From Lotus japonicus (Eukaryota > Streptophyta > Magnoliopsida > Fabales > Fabaceae): a stretch of DNA of 64,000 bases. A program made the position numbers and the translations under genes. Location of the stretch: NCBI RefSeq assembly GCF_012489685.1, contig NC_080042.1, forward strand, positions 78,807,093-78,871,092. The letters are read 5' to 3'. Below, piece by piece: positions 22,677-34,667 of this stretch. Numbering within the stretch: position 1 is the stretch's first letter; each line of letters starts with the position of its first letter. The notes beneath the pieces were generated by a model that saw only the letters and a list, made by a program, of their open reading frames with translations, was not told the origin of the DNA and did no database searches.

Positions 22677-25600
22677 TCAAGCTGGAGCATATATATCTAA
22701 TGCATCCAGCTTGTTACATATATATTGTATCCTAGGCCCTCGTAAAGACTTGGTTAACATATCTGCAAGTTGATCCCTAGATTGAACATAGGAAGTCTTG
22801 ATTACGCCTGAGAGTATCTTCTCTCTGATAAAATGACAGTCGACCTCTATATGTTTGGTCCTCTCATGAAAAATTGGATTTGAGGAAAGATACAAAGCTG
22901 ATTGGTTATCACAAGCAAGCTCCATAGGTCCTAACTCACAAAACTTCAACTCTTGTAATGACAATATCATCCACATACACGACAAGATAAATGGATTGAC
23001 TGGATGATGAGCGTTTAAGAAACACAGAATGATCGGCTTCACAACGAATCATGCCAAACTCTTGAATGACTTTGCTAAACTTCCCAAACCAAGCTCGAGG
23101 TGACTGCTTTAAACCATATAGAGATTTCTTCAACCGGCAAACCTTACCTAACTCCCCCTGAGCAACAAACCTAGGTGGTTGCTCCATATAAATCTCCTCC
23201 TCTAAATCACCATGTAAGAAAGCGTTCTTAATATCAAGTTGATACAACGGCCAATGGTGAATGGCAGCAATAGCTAAAAACAAACGAACAAATGCCATCT
23301 TAGCAACGGGAGAGAAAGTATCACCATAATCAAAACCATATATCTGAGTGTACCGTTTGGCAACAAGTCGGGCCTTTAAGCGATCCACCTGTCCATCAGG
23401 GCCAACCTTAATGGTAAAGACCCATCGACATCCAACGGTAGATTTACCATGAGGAAGTGGAAGAAGTGTCCACGTATGATTGGCTTCCAAGGCAGTCATC
23501 TCGTCAATCATAGCTTGTCTCCATCCAGGATGTGACAGTGCTTCTTGAACTGATTTAGGAATAGTAACAGAAGACAAGGCAGACACAAAGGAACAATAGG
23601 AAGGTGATATGCGATGATAACTTAGGAAGTTATAAATGGGATGAGGATTAACTGTGGAACGATTACCTTTACGAAGAGCAATAGGCTGGTCATCAGGAGG
23701 AGATGTTGGAGCTGGATCTGAATCACGAGTCTCAACTGTAGGAGAAGGTCATGATATGTCTGATCGTCGTCGCTCATAAGTAATACCAAATCGACGAGAG
23801 TCAGCGAGTGGCACAGGTAATACTGGAGATGTAATACCAGGGTCAATAAAATCTTGCGAAGCCACGTCGGATGCTGAGTCAAAGAATGGTTTATCCTCAA
23901 AGAAAGTAACATCCGCACTCACATAGAACCGTTGTGTAGTTGGTGAGTAACACCGGTATCCCTTCTGACAGCGAGAGTATCCAAGAAATATACATTTAAT
24001 AGCTCGTGCAGCCAACTTGTCACATCCAGGGGAAAGATTATGAACAAAGCAGGTAGAGCCAAACACCCGGAGAGGAACAACATAAAGGGTGTCTTGAGGG
24101 TGCAAAATACTGTGAGGAACCTTATTACCAAGAACAGCAGATGGCATGCGATTGATTAAATAACATGCAATAAGAATGGCATCACTCCAAAACTTCAATG
24201 GTGCGTTAGCAGTGATTAATAAAGTTCGGGCTGTGTCTACCAAATGACGATGCTTACGTTCAGCCACACCATTTTGTTGTGGTGTATGAGGGCAACTGGA
24301 TTGATGAATGATGCCATGAGATGCCAAGAATGAAGTAAACTGCACAGAGAAATATTCTTTTGCATTATCGCTGCGTAAAGCGCGAATAGTCTTTCCAAAT
24401 TGGTTCTTGATCTCAAAACAAAAAGTCTTAAAAACATCAAATAACTCAGAACGATCTTTCATTAAAAATAACCAAGTACATCTTGAAAAGTCATCAATGA
24501 AGGTAACATAATACCTAAATCCTAAAACTGACGGAACACGACTTGGACCCCAAACATCAGAATGAACGAGGTCAAACGGTGATACAGTGGGACTACTAAT
24601 ACTAGATGGAAAGGATGCTCTAACATGCTTTCCAAGTTGACATGACTCACACTCCAATGTCTTCAAGTGAGAAAGCTTCGGAACCATTTGCTTCAACCTT
24701 TCAAGACTTGGGTGACCCAACCGACGATGCAAAAGATCAGGAGACTCGGAGACTGCACATAGTGTTGATAGATAAGGTTGCATGTAATAGAGACCACGTG
24801 ATTCATATCCAACTCCAATCGTCTTCCCGGTACTTCGGTCCTGTATGAGAAAAGAATCAGAAACAAAGGTTATGGAACAATTCAAAGCACGAGTAAGTCG
24901 GCTTATGGAAATTAAATTAAAAGGGGAACCGGGTACAAAGAAGACATAATCTAAGGATAAAGAGGAAAGGGGTGAAGCTTGACCAATGCCCTTGACTTGT
25001 GCTTTAGATCCATCAGCAAGAGTAACATTATGAGGTGCTTTAGGAGGTGTCAAATTATTGAAAAGGGAAGGATTACCAGCCATATGATCAGAAGCACCAG
25101 AATCTAAAATCCACGATCCTGCAGATTGAGAGAGACAAATGGTAGAATTACCAGCATGTGCTACGGTGGCTGAGGAAGAGGATTGTTGAGCTTCCTTAAG
25201 TTGAAGAAATTCCTTGTATTCACTAGCAGAAAGACGATGTTCCTCAGATTCGAGCTTTTGTTCAATACCATGTACCGGAGATTGAGCAACAGCGGCAGTT
25301 TTGCTAGGAAACCCAACTAAGTGGTAGCAACGATCCTGAGTGTGGTCGTCCATATTGCAATAGGAACAATGAAGATTGTTTCTTCCTCTACCACGACCTC
25401 CATCTCTACCTCCATATCTACCTCCACGACCTCGACCTCGACCTCGACCAGAGGAGTTAGAGGCCAAAACAGATGACTCGGAAGCGGTGTGAGAATCCAT
25501 CTCTGGTGGCGGAACCCTAATTAAACGACCAATAAGCTCTGCAACTGTAGGGATAGCAGAATTTGTCAGAGTTTGATTTCGAATAGATTCATAGTCTTTA

Positions 25601-26112
25601 TGGAGGCCATGGAGAACAAGTACCATGAGCAGATTATCAATCTTCTTTTTCATCTCCTTTACATCATCATTTTCCAACATCAGTTTGACTTCATCACAAA
25701 GAGACTGAGCCTTCTTCAGATAGGAGGGCAGGTCAGAATCTGTCATATGAAGAGACGATATACCTTGAGCTGTCTCATAAAGCCTTTGAACATCATTCGC
25801 ATAAAAGGTTTCAGCTGTCTTCCAAATATCATAACAAGTTTTGTAAGTGCGAAAGTGAAGCATCAAACTCGGTTCAATCGACTGCCATAACAAGGATACA
25901 AGCTGAGCATCAACTTTCTTCCAATCGTCTTTTTTCGAAGCATCAATGTCAGAAACCTTGAAAGAAAGATGGTCAGATAATCCCTGACCAACAAACCAAA
26001 TGTCAACAGCATCACGCCAACTCAAATAGTTCTTTCCATTAAGCTTTTCCGAGGTAATTTTAGGAGATCCGGAAAAAGCATAAGACACCAAACTCTTCTT
26101 CTCTTCAGCCAT
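22677..26112 (-). pseudogene. Copia gag-pol, broken by one stop and an internal deletion
   Basis: Reading from ATG 26112 (MAEEKKS) on the minus strand: gag, a CCHC knuckle (CSYCNMDDHTQDRCYH), protease DSGASDHM, GAG-pre-integrase, and an integrase core with HSDVWGP, RSDNAKEY and QQNGVAERKH. An in-frame TGA at 23749-23751 interrupts the chain just after integrase; the same frame resumes into reverse transcriptase (GCRWVF, LDIKNAFLHGDL, VYVDDI). Right after YVDD (about 22955) the frame jumps to the C-terminal RNase H part (ACDNQSA, HIEVDCHFIREKI, LADMLTKSL). The rest of the reverse transcriptase and the start of RNase H are therefore deleted. It cannot make a complete reverse transcriptase. Confidence 0.9.
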
Positions 26113-26604
26113 GAAGAAAAGAGGAAAAATACCAAAGAGACAAAGCACAAATAAACAAAATTGGGCAAACGATGGGAGCCGTCAAGGAGGACGTCCAAAA
26201 CAGCACCTAAAAACAAACCAAACCAAACTTTGCCAACAATGAGAGGTGGCACGAAACAGGGTCAAAACAAAAGACCCACAAACCAAACGTGGCCAAAAGG
26301 GAAAGAGGAAGGCCGGGCGATCACTCTGGTGGCGGAAAAATGGCGCGTGGCGGCCTGGAAGGCGACGCGTGGAACTCACGCGCCCGCGAAGCTGTGGTGC
26401 TGTGGCGGCGCGTGGCGGCGTGTGGGTGGTCGGACGAAGTTGAAATTTCGTCGGAGAGCAGATCGGCGGCCTCTGGTTCTGATGGCGGTGGTCGTGAAGT
26501 CACTTAACCACCGGAAAAAAAACGAGCGGCAGCAGCACAGTGGCTGCTGGAACAACAAACCAGTAAAGAGAGAAAGAAACCTAAAAACCTAGCTCTGGAT
26601 ACCA

Positions 26605-26817
26605 ACTTGAATATGATAATTTCTGATGATTTCATATATTGATGAACTTGTACAATATATATAGATGTAAAAGAGATATCTAAACTATATCTTCCTAAAT
26701 CTTGAAGATACTAATCTATAATCTATAATAGAAACCTAAGATACTAATCTATAATAGAAACCTATATCTGAACCATATCTCTATTTTTAAACTAAATCTT
26801 AATAATAATATTCAACA
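26605..26817 (-). repeat. Copia 5' LTR
   Basis: 213 bp, adjoining the primer binding site at 26592-26604. Confidence 0.95.
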
Positions 26818-26869
26818 GATTCAAACAATAAAGAAAAAGTAGATTATGCAGCAAGTTACAACCACTTTC

Positions 26870-28030
26870 AGTTCATTACTATAATACTATAGTTACTATT
26901 GTACTTAGTTAGTTACGGTTAGTTAACGATAGTTAGTAAGCATTTATTTTTCTGTTAGAGCTTCAGTTACTATAAATTGCTTGTATACACAATTACTCAA
27001 TTAATGAATTCTGTTCATTCAATTCAGTTACATTTTTTCTCACTTTCCATTTCTCTCACTTTTATGGTATCAGAGCTTCACTTTTAATTTGAAGCTCTGC
27101 TGCGACCTCTGATTCGATGTTTTGACCAATGGTGGCCATGTACCCCCACCTCCTCCACCAGATGATCCAGCACAAAATCCAGCTAGCCCCTTCTATATTC
27201 AGCCATCAGAGAATCCTTGAGTTGCTCTTGTCAATCATCCCCTAAATGGTAAAAATTACCATTCTTGGGCAAGAGCAATGGAGAGAGCAATAATCGCAAA
27301 CTCATATGATCCAAGGATTGAGGTACCTGAGAAAGGTGCAATAATTTGGTACATTCTTGAATCTTAAATTCTTTTTTTAGTTCTATTGCACAAAGTTTTG
27401 TGTTAATAGAACTTGCTGTTGATGTTTTGATTGATTTAAAAGAGCTTTTTTCACAAGGGATCTTGTGAGGGTTGCAGAATTACAGCAGGAACTTAATGCT
27501 TTTAGGAAAAATTCTATTTGAGTGTAACTGATTTCTACATGGAATTGAAGGTTATGTGGGAGGAGTTAGATAACTATAGACCATATCATGCTTGTGTGTG
27601 TTCTATAAAATGTGCTTGTGCAGTTGTGCTGCTAGTTCTTAATGATGAACAGTTTGGTGTAGTTATGTCTCAAGTTCTTTTGATGAATGAGAATCCACTA
27701 CCTTCTCAGGTTCTCCAGCATATATGAGAGACATTGTAATTGTATAGTTTTAGAAGAATCTAAGATTAGTGTGAATGCTCTTGAAGGGAAGAAAAAAATG
27801 GATCTTTTGGAAGAGGAAAGAATAATAGGGTATGTACTTTCTGTGGTAGAACATGCTAGACAGTTGAGGACTTGAGGTGTACTATAGAAAGCACAGGCTC
27901 CAGGATCAAAATTTAAAACCAATACTTACGTACACTGCTAACACGGCAGACTCTTGTGTAGAAAATCCACATCAGGAAGAAAAAGAGTCTGTCTCTTCAG
28001 GAAAGGGACAAGCTATTAAATCAATTTTCT
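26870..28030 (+). pseudogene. Degenerate second copia element, LTR end plus gag relic
   Basis: A primer binding site TGGTATCAGAGC at 27065-27076 follows an LTR-like stretch. Downstream, broken frames keep copia gag blocks: LNGKNYHSWARAM near 27243, DLKELFSQGDLVRVAELQ near 27437 (across frame breaks) and VTDFYMELKVMWEELDNYRP near 27521. Stops and frameshifts are frequent and no pol was recognised. The copia element at 22457-26817 landed just beside it. Confidence 0.7.
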
Positions 28031-28312
28031 CACATGAGGAGTATCAAAAGGCTTAAAACTCTTCCACTTTAAAGGCCTAATGGAAGTCACAAGTGCAAGC
28101 ACAAGTTAACCATGCCACAGTTTCAGAAAGTGAAGCATTCTACTACAGGAATACCACAGGTTCAACATGTTTCTGTAAATACATCTTCAGTTTTAGCTCA
28201 CTCAACATTATGGCATTTAGTTTCAGGTTTATTGGCCTGTTGGCCATGTATAAAAGCTTAGCTATACTTAGTACTTAGTAGAGATTTCCCTTAATTAATT
28301 ATGTACATGAGG

Positions 28313-28314
<2 letters not shown>

Positions 28315-28357
<43 letters not shown>
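28315..28357. repeat. (AT)n microsatellite
   Basis: About 42 bp of AT followed by GTGTGTG. Confidence 0.95.
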
Positions 28358-28359
<2 letters not shown>

Positions 28360-28364
<5 letters not shown>

Positions 28365-28602
28365 CATTTTGCCAAACATCACCGGAGGACATCCGGACAT
28401 GACAGTTTTACTTTTTCTGTAAACACATGTGAAGATGAACGAGGAAGAGACAGGAATAGAGGATCACGTGACAGATTTGAAACACTAATCTCAACCGTTA
28501 ATGTATAATAAAAACAAGGGCTGAGATGAGATTGAGAGTGAGTCTTTTAATTTACTCCTCGAGTAAACGGAGTCCTCCTCAATTTTAAAAACCACTTTAA
28601 AG

Positions 28603-28652
<50 letters not shown>

Positions 28653-29078
28653 TTAAAAAGTGAAATGCAATATTTATGAAAAACTTAAAAGTCATCGTCT
28701 CATTTCCCATTTGTATTCTTTCTTATAATTTTTCTAGTTATTTTCACTCCGACATGCAAACATACCATAAGTCTATTTAACATATTTAAATTAAATAATT
28801 AACGTGATTAAATGATTTTTATTCATATATATTATTTTAATTAATACTTTTTATTAGCTAAGCAAGGAGCTTCTTCTATGTCTGAGTTTCTAATTTGAGA
28901 TATTCCCATTTATGGAACTCTGCGCTTGTTGAGAGATTGTTGAGAGAGGACCAAAGGGACACTTTATTCATGAGGGCTTAATTCTCTCCCTTTTCTTTTG
29001 TTTTTTTGTAAGCTCTTGTCATAAAAAAAAAATTAATACTTTTTATCAAGTGATCAATAATTATTAACGTTATCTTAA
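28360..29078. other. Spacer, no gene
   Basis: AT-rich. A TTTACTCCTCGAGTAAACGGAG stretch near 28551 resembles the terminal repeat of the MULE at 55344-56108 and may be a relic of that family. Confidence 0.4.
28607..28651. repeat. (AT)n microsatellite
   Basis: About 45 bp of AT repeats. Confidence 0.95.
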
Positions 29079-29087
29079 ATTTTTTAC

Positions 29088-30532
29088 GGGGTTGTCTAAA
29101 TGACCCATGTTGAAATTTGAGTTAAATAACCCATTGTTTAGGTGGACCAATCACATTTAAGATAAATTGATTATTTTTTATATTTTATTTATTAATTTAT
29201 TTAGGATTAAATATGTTTTTGGTCCCTAATTTATACAAATGAATCTAAAATGGTACCTTAAAAAAACACAAAGATTTTAGTCCTTTTAATTATTTTTCAC
29301 ATCTATTTCAGTCCCTCCAAAATTTCTTCCATTAAATTTCATCCTTCTCTCTTCATAATCATTTCAAAACCTAGAACTTCATATCTCATCCCAAAACTCA
29401 ATGAACACAGCCATGGGATTCTCAGCTCATCACTTGGATTTTATGTTTTATGAATTCATGTTACCTGCGTAGGGACCAAAAAATGGCTTCTTGTACCATA
29501 TGCAAAAATGGAAACGTTGACTTCTTCTTGTACAATAAACATTGAGGCTCACCAATTCACGTATTCTCGTTTCCTCGTTCACTCATTGCCAAATCCTGCT
29601 TTTCCACTCTCACCAATCCATCCATATTTTCCCTACCTCAATCTGAAGCCTCACCTATTGACGGATCACAAACCCTTGCTCTTCTTATAAGGAGTCACTC
29701 ACACCATCAGACCATCTTGTTTGAGTATGTTAAGATCAATAATTAGGATTATGACAATTTCATATGCAGATAGGTTTTTCTTCAATAAAAAATATGTGAT
29801 GAAGCCCTTCCCACCCTTGTTTTGCGATAAAAAATTTCAAGACAATGGTCCATTTCCTCTGTTTGTTTAATTTTTCGGACCATGTTTCCATCAGTTTGTA
29901 TGATAACAAGATTAAGATCCCTTTTATCAACTAAATCAATTGGAGAAATCATAGCTTGAAGCCCCGCACCGTGCTCAATTTCTGATATGCCCAGTTCATG
30001 TTTTGTGAAGATAACACAAAATAATATAATATATATAAAAACGAACGAGACCCACTTGCTCGATTGCTCAGTTCCATGTTCTGATGTTCCATTGTTTTCT
30101 AGCGAACTTGGGAAACAAATGGAAGGAGTCATATGAGAGTTTAGGGTAATAATCTCAGCCACATTGGGAGTATAGATTCTTTAACTTACTCCTAGAGTCA
30201 ATGAATCTTCCCTCATGAAATAATTATGATGGAAAGAAGACTAAATGTGATGGAAGAAAATTTGAAGGGCCTGAAATTGTCACGCACGTTTTATGACATT
30301 ATAAGGACCATTTTAGATTAAATAAAATTTTTGAAGGACTAAAACTTTTGTGTATATTTTCAGGTACCATTTTATATTTATGCGTATAAGAGAGGGACAA
30401 AAACATATTTAATCCTAAATAAATTATAAATAAAATATAAAAAATTCAACATATTTATCTTAAATGTGATTGGTCCACATAGAACATGAGTTATTTAACC
30501 CAATTTTCACTATGGGTCATTTAGACAACCCC
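29088..30532. mobile_element. MULE with long terminal inverted repeats
   Basis: A perfect 9-bp target duplication ATTTTTTAC (29079-29087 and 30533-30541) flanks GGGGTTGTCTAAATGACCCA and its complement. The inverted repeats run about 250 bp inward and include the (T)TTAGGATTAAATATGTTTTTGGTCCCT motif, on plus at 29203 and on minus near 30418. The interior has only short frames with no recognisable domain. Confidence 0.85.
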
Positions 30533-30541
30533 ATTTTTTAC

Positions 30542-31042
30542 ATATAGTAATATAAATTTAAGTAATAATTTGAATTTTTAACTTATTTCATATATAATTA
30601 ATGTTTTTAATTTTTTATACGTCGGAAAGGTAATTAATGTTCTTATTAATTTTCCTCAAGTCAATTTTAAATTATTTTTATACTAAATACTTATATTATA
30701 AATATTTTTAAATGAATTGATGAATTTATCTTAAATTAAAATTGGTTCTCTCATTATTGGTACGATCTGACTCGTGTCATAAATTTAATGCCAAAGAATT
30801 GAATAATGTTATCTTCACACCTTAAAATGAGGTGGGAAGAGGTGGAGGAGGAGAGATAGGAAGAAAAGAAAAAGTAAGAAAGAGAAAGTATAAGATATGA
30901 TAGATGATAAGATGAGAGAGATAGAAATAAAAATATGTGGAAATGAAGTGTATAAAAAAGGAGGTGTGTATATATCATTGTTGCAAAGAATTAGATGGTC
31001 AAAGACCAAATAATTGATGCGCATTAAATTTGATTGATAATA
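30542..31042. other. Spacer with a polypurine stretch
   Basis: At 30828-30925 the plus strand is almost all purine (GAGGTGGGAAGAGGTGGAGG and similar). No gene is seen. Confidence 0.6.
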
Positions 31043-31215
31043 TACACCCTCCGGTCACTATTATAAGCAAAAGTTAGCTTTTTAAATTCATTTAATAAAT
31101 GATGTATGTGGTCATTAAAATGGTCACATACATCATTTAAAATTGTTACATACATCATTTATTGAATAAATCTACAAAGCTAACTTTTGCTTATAATCAT
31201 GATCGGATACGTTAA
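31043..31215. mobile_element. Stowaway-like MITE upstream of MMP-c
   Basis: About 170 bp with long inverted arms: CCTCCGGTCACTATTATAAG and, at the far end, CTTATAATCATGATCGGATA. The arms share a 30-bp AAGCAAAAGTTAGCTTT core. TA-type flanks fit a mariner/Stowaway MITE. It ends about 155 bp before the MMP-c start and may lie in its promoter. Confidence 0.6.
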
Positions 31216-31284
31216 TTTCAAAAGGATAATACATAGGTTGGCGCCAAGAACCGACAATATGTTCATGGTTTCTTCTAATTAGCT

Positions 31285-31371
31285 CTAATATATATTCCTT
31301 CCTCTCCTATATATACTAGTAATTTTCTCCAATTCCTCATTCAGCTTAATTTCTCAAATCCCCAACCAAAC
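31285..31371 (+). promoter_or_regulatory. Core promoter/5' UTR of MMP-c
   Basis: ATATATATTCCTTCCTCTCC and TATATATAC are followed by the leader shared with MMP-a and MMP-b (TTTTCTCCAATTCCTCATTCAGC). The leader homology supports ATG 31372. Confidence 0.55.
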
Positions 31372-32689
31372 ATGAGTCTACACCACCACCATGGTCTTTT
31401 CTTTGCTGCTCTTGCTATTTTCACCATCTCAGTCCAAGCAATTTCAACTCAATCATTTTCCATTCCTAGCATTTCCCACATGCACAAGCACAAGCAATGG
31501 GAAACTTTCCACAACTTCACTAGTTGTCGCCTTGGCCAAACTCAAAAAGGCTTGTCAACTGTCAAAAACTACTTGCACCGGTTCGGCTACATTCCACACG
31601 CGCCACCCACCAACTTCAGCGATGTTTTTGATGAAACCCTCGTGTTTGCCATTCGGAGCTACCAAAAGAACTACCACCTCAACATCACTGGTAAGCTTGA
31701 CGACAACACTGTCAAGCACATGATGCAACCACGTTGCGGCGTTCCTGATATCATCCACACTGAAAAGAAAGACACCACCACAGGGAAACAAATTAGGTAA
31801 TTAAGGAGAGAAAAACAAACTGTTTCTTTCAAAGAATTATTTTTCTTAATTATTTGAGTAATATGTTTTTACTTCATAAAAAAAAATTAATTTTGATCCA
31901 TTAAAATTAAGAAATACTCAAAATTGGTCCATGGTAAATATATTTAAATTATGTTCAAAAATAAATACTCACAAGGACAAAAATTGGTTCCACCCTATAT
32001 ATTAAAGAGACTATAAAAACATATTTAGCACATTAAATAATATTGAAATAAATTATTTTTCTCATACAAAATTTATATTTCAATTAGTTATTGTCAATTT
32101 TATTTAACAAGTTAAATTTTGTTGCACTTGGTCAACGGGCAATTATAGGTCGCACTTCCACATGGGTTCCTACTACGCATTTTTTGATGGAAACCTGCGA
32201 TGGCCTGCGGGAACAAAACAGCTAACCTATTCATTCTTGCCACAAAACAATGTGAACAATGATTATAAAAGAGCGTTTGCTAGGGCGTTTAGTCGATGGG
32301 CTCCCTGGATGCCTTTTTCATTTAAGGAGATAACATCAAATGAGACAGCAGACATTAAGATCGGGTTCTACAAAGGGGACCATGGTGATGGGTTTCCTTT
32401 TGATGGTCCATATAATGTACTGGCACATGCAAGACCTCCCATTGACGGCAGTTTCCACTTGGATGCTGAAGAGTATTGGGTTGCGTCTGGTGATGTTACA
32501 AAGTCACCAGTATCCCGTGCAATAGACTTGGAAAGCGTGGCGGTGCATGAAATTGGGCACTTGCTAGGGTTAGACCATTCTAACGACAAGAAATCTGTCA
32601 TGTGGCCGGTTTTACAAACTCGAACAAGGCGTGTGAATCTAGGATATGATGATATAAAAGGGATAAAGGTGCTTTATGCCATCAAATAA
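31372..32689 (+). CDS. Matrix metalloproteinase MMP-c
   Basis: Exons 31372-31796 and 32149-32689 give 321 residues. Signal peptide about 1-24, cysteine switch PRCGVPD (Cys122), structural zinc motif DHGDGFPFDG, LAHA, SFHLD, active site HEIGHLLGLDH (275-285) and a Met-turn altered to VMWP. No GPI tail. The intron sits where it does in MMP-a, but the acceptor homologous to MMP-a (ACTAG) reads ACTTG here. The next AG, 18 bp downstream (TATAG at 32148), keeps the frame and removes six linker residues. Several loop residues differ from MMP-a/b, so substrate preference may differ. The acceptor is a prediction. Confidence 0.85.
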
Positions 32690-34667
32690 ACATATCAAGT
32701 TACTATATACTCACAAGGTGGAAAATGTGTATGAGAGATGTGAGGGAGATGTATTCTTATGCCGAGATTTTTTTTTAGTAGTGATTAATACACACCTCAG
32801 TTTCTCTATGTTAGTTTGATATTTTGCATGATTTCGATTTTTATTGCTAGATTAGTTAAATTGTAGTTTGATAAAAATGGAATTTTGTTAAGTTGGGCAA
32901 GCGAGTTTTCGAGACAGAGGTCGAAGGTTTTCATGATTCGAGAAAGACAATTATAATGCTCGACCAGCCTAGAAGTCAGTTATTGGAAGTTGAATACCAA
33001 AGAAACATGTGTAAAAGCAGGAATAAATCATAGGACACTTGTGAGAAATGCGCGCATTATCCGACTGTTGGAAGACAGTTTACTTGTAGCTCTATAATTT
33101 AATAAGGTTTAGGACATTGTAATCGGGGTACGTTCACAATTTCATTCTACTCCAAAACTCTAAAAGCTTTCAGTCGAATGATGAAGACTACAAGCAACAA
33201 TAAAGGAAAAGAGTATGAATCTTCTGTGAAACTCTTTTCTTAAGGACTATTTATAAAGATTGAAGTCATACTATTTTATATTTAGTCGAAGTTCACTTTG
33301 TTTTGTTATTCAGATTTGTTTTCTTTAAAAGCATTCATTTCCAATGATAAAATTTGCATTAATTTTTCACTCAAAGAGAGGACTCGAATCAAATCACATA
33401 TTGATCTTTGGATTCTCTTGTTTGTTGTACCAAAATTTGGTGTAAACACATTAACATTTTATTTTCACACATTTTTCTTCTTATTTTTTTCCGCATTTCT
33501 GGTCATATCACTAATTTCTTTCATTTCTCTTTTTATTTATGTAAGGTGGAGGTGAAAAGATATGTGAACAAAACATTATTGAAAGTTTCTATATTTTTTT
33601 TATAGACAAATGTTAATTAGTTGTTAGTAATTACCATTAGCTTAACCATGCTAGCTACCCACCCAACCCTGAATGTTGAATGTTTTTATATGAACTGAAA
33701 AATAAATTACGGCCGTTAGATTTAATCATGATTGATTAATATTAAAACATAAAATCATGTCACAGTCACATATAAAAGATCGTAGAATTTCCAAGGTTAT
33801 TTGAGCATTGTTCGAACTTCCACAATGGTCACCATGGGATTATATTGTGATCGAACTCAAGCTCCTTTCGTTCCTAAAAGTTGTCCTGCATTTCTTGTTC
33901 ATAAAATCCGACCGAATTTTCTTCTATGTGGAGTGAATACGGTGCTATTATAATTAGCAAAGTATGGAATGGTGTGTACGTTGGCGCTTGTTTGAATTAA
34001 TCCTAATAATTAAGGAATCACAATAATGTCTCTATGAAATCTTGGAAGGAAATCGCAGAGTGATTATTCATTTTTGCCTTGATCCATGTTTGTTTTCCAT
34101 TAGGTGATTGTTATCAAAGAACTTAGAGCTTCTGGAATGTTCAAGGGAATAACGTACAGTATTATAGAGAAGGTATTCAAGGTGGCTTACCAAAACAAAA
34201 AGGAAGGTATTCAAGGGAAGGTATCGAAGTCAAACGACGCCGCCGCCCTAGTCGTTATAAGTTTTCTATTGGTCCTTGTAATAACAAATTATATTAGTAT
34301 AACTTATAAGGAAACTCCATCTTGGACCAATAGTGTTCACGTAAGCACACATGTATCTTTGTCCTCAACGAACAACAACAGTTCCATTCTATATGCCAAA
34401 ACGTCGAAGTTTCCAATGGCCTGCCTTCCAGATGCTTACCTTTCTGCGTGAGCACAAACTACACTTTTCAACACATCCTCATTTTATATTCTAGACGAAC
34501 ATTTCAACGCTCATTCCCATCATATAATATAATACTATACAATATACATAATGTAAATATAAATATAGTTCCTAATTCCTTAACTTCATATAACTCATAC
34601 CTTATCACACACTCTTCTTCACAATTTCTTGCACCCTTTAATTTGGCATTACGAAGAATCATCAACT
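32690..34667. other. Spacer between MMP-c and MMP-d
   Basis: No gene. 32880-33455 has an LTR-like feel (TATA, pyrimidine stretches, GGTGTAAACA end) but no partner repeat was found. The last 250 bp are the MMP-d leader region. Codons in frame before 34668 do not include an ATG. Confidence 0.4.

Larger units (their letters stand above)
22457..26817 (-). mobile_element. Ty1/copia LTR retrotransposon, defective but with identical LTRs
   Basis: The 213-bp LTRs (22457-22669 and 26605-26817) are identical base for base in my reading and are flanked by the target duplication GATTC (22452-22456 and 26818-26822). On the minus strand a primer binding site TGGTATCCAGAGC (26592-26604) adjoins the 5' LTR. 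The purine tract TTGAGGGGGAG (22670-22680) adjoins the 3' LTR. The gene order gag, protease, integrase, reverse transcriptase, RNase H is that of copia. The coding region has a stop codon and an internal deletion. Confidence 0.95.

Noticed and set aside
30754..31024. Minus-strand frames rich in Leu/Ser/Tyr
   Set aside because: They are translations of a simple polypurine/polypyrimidine tract.
32880..33455. Possible solo LTR between MMP-c and MMP-d
   Set aside because: LTR-like composition, but no convincing TG...CA ends, target duplication or partner copy in the window.
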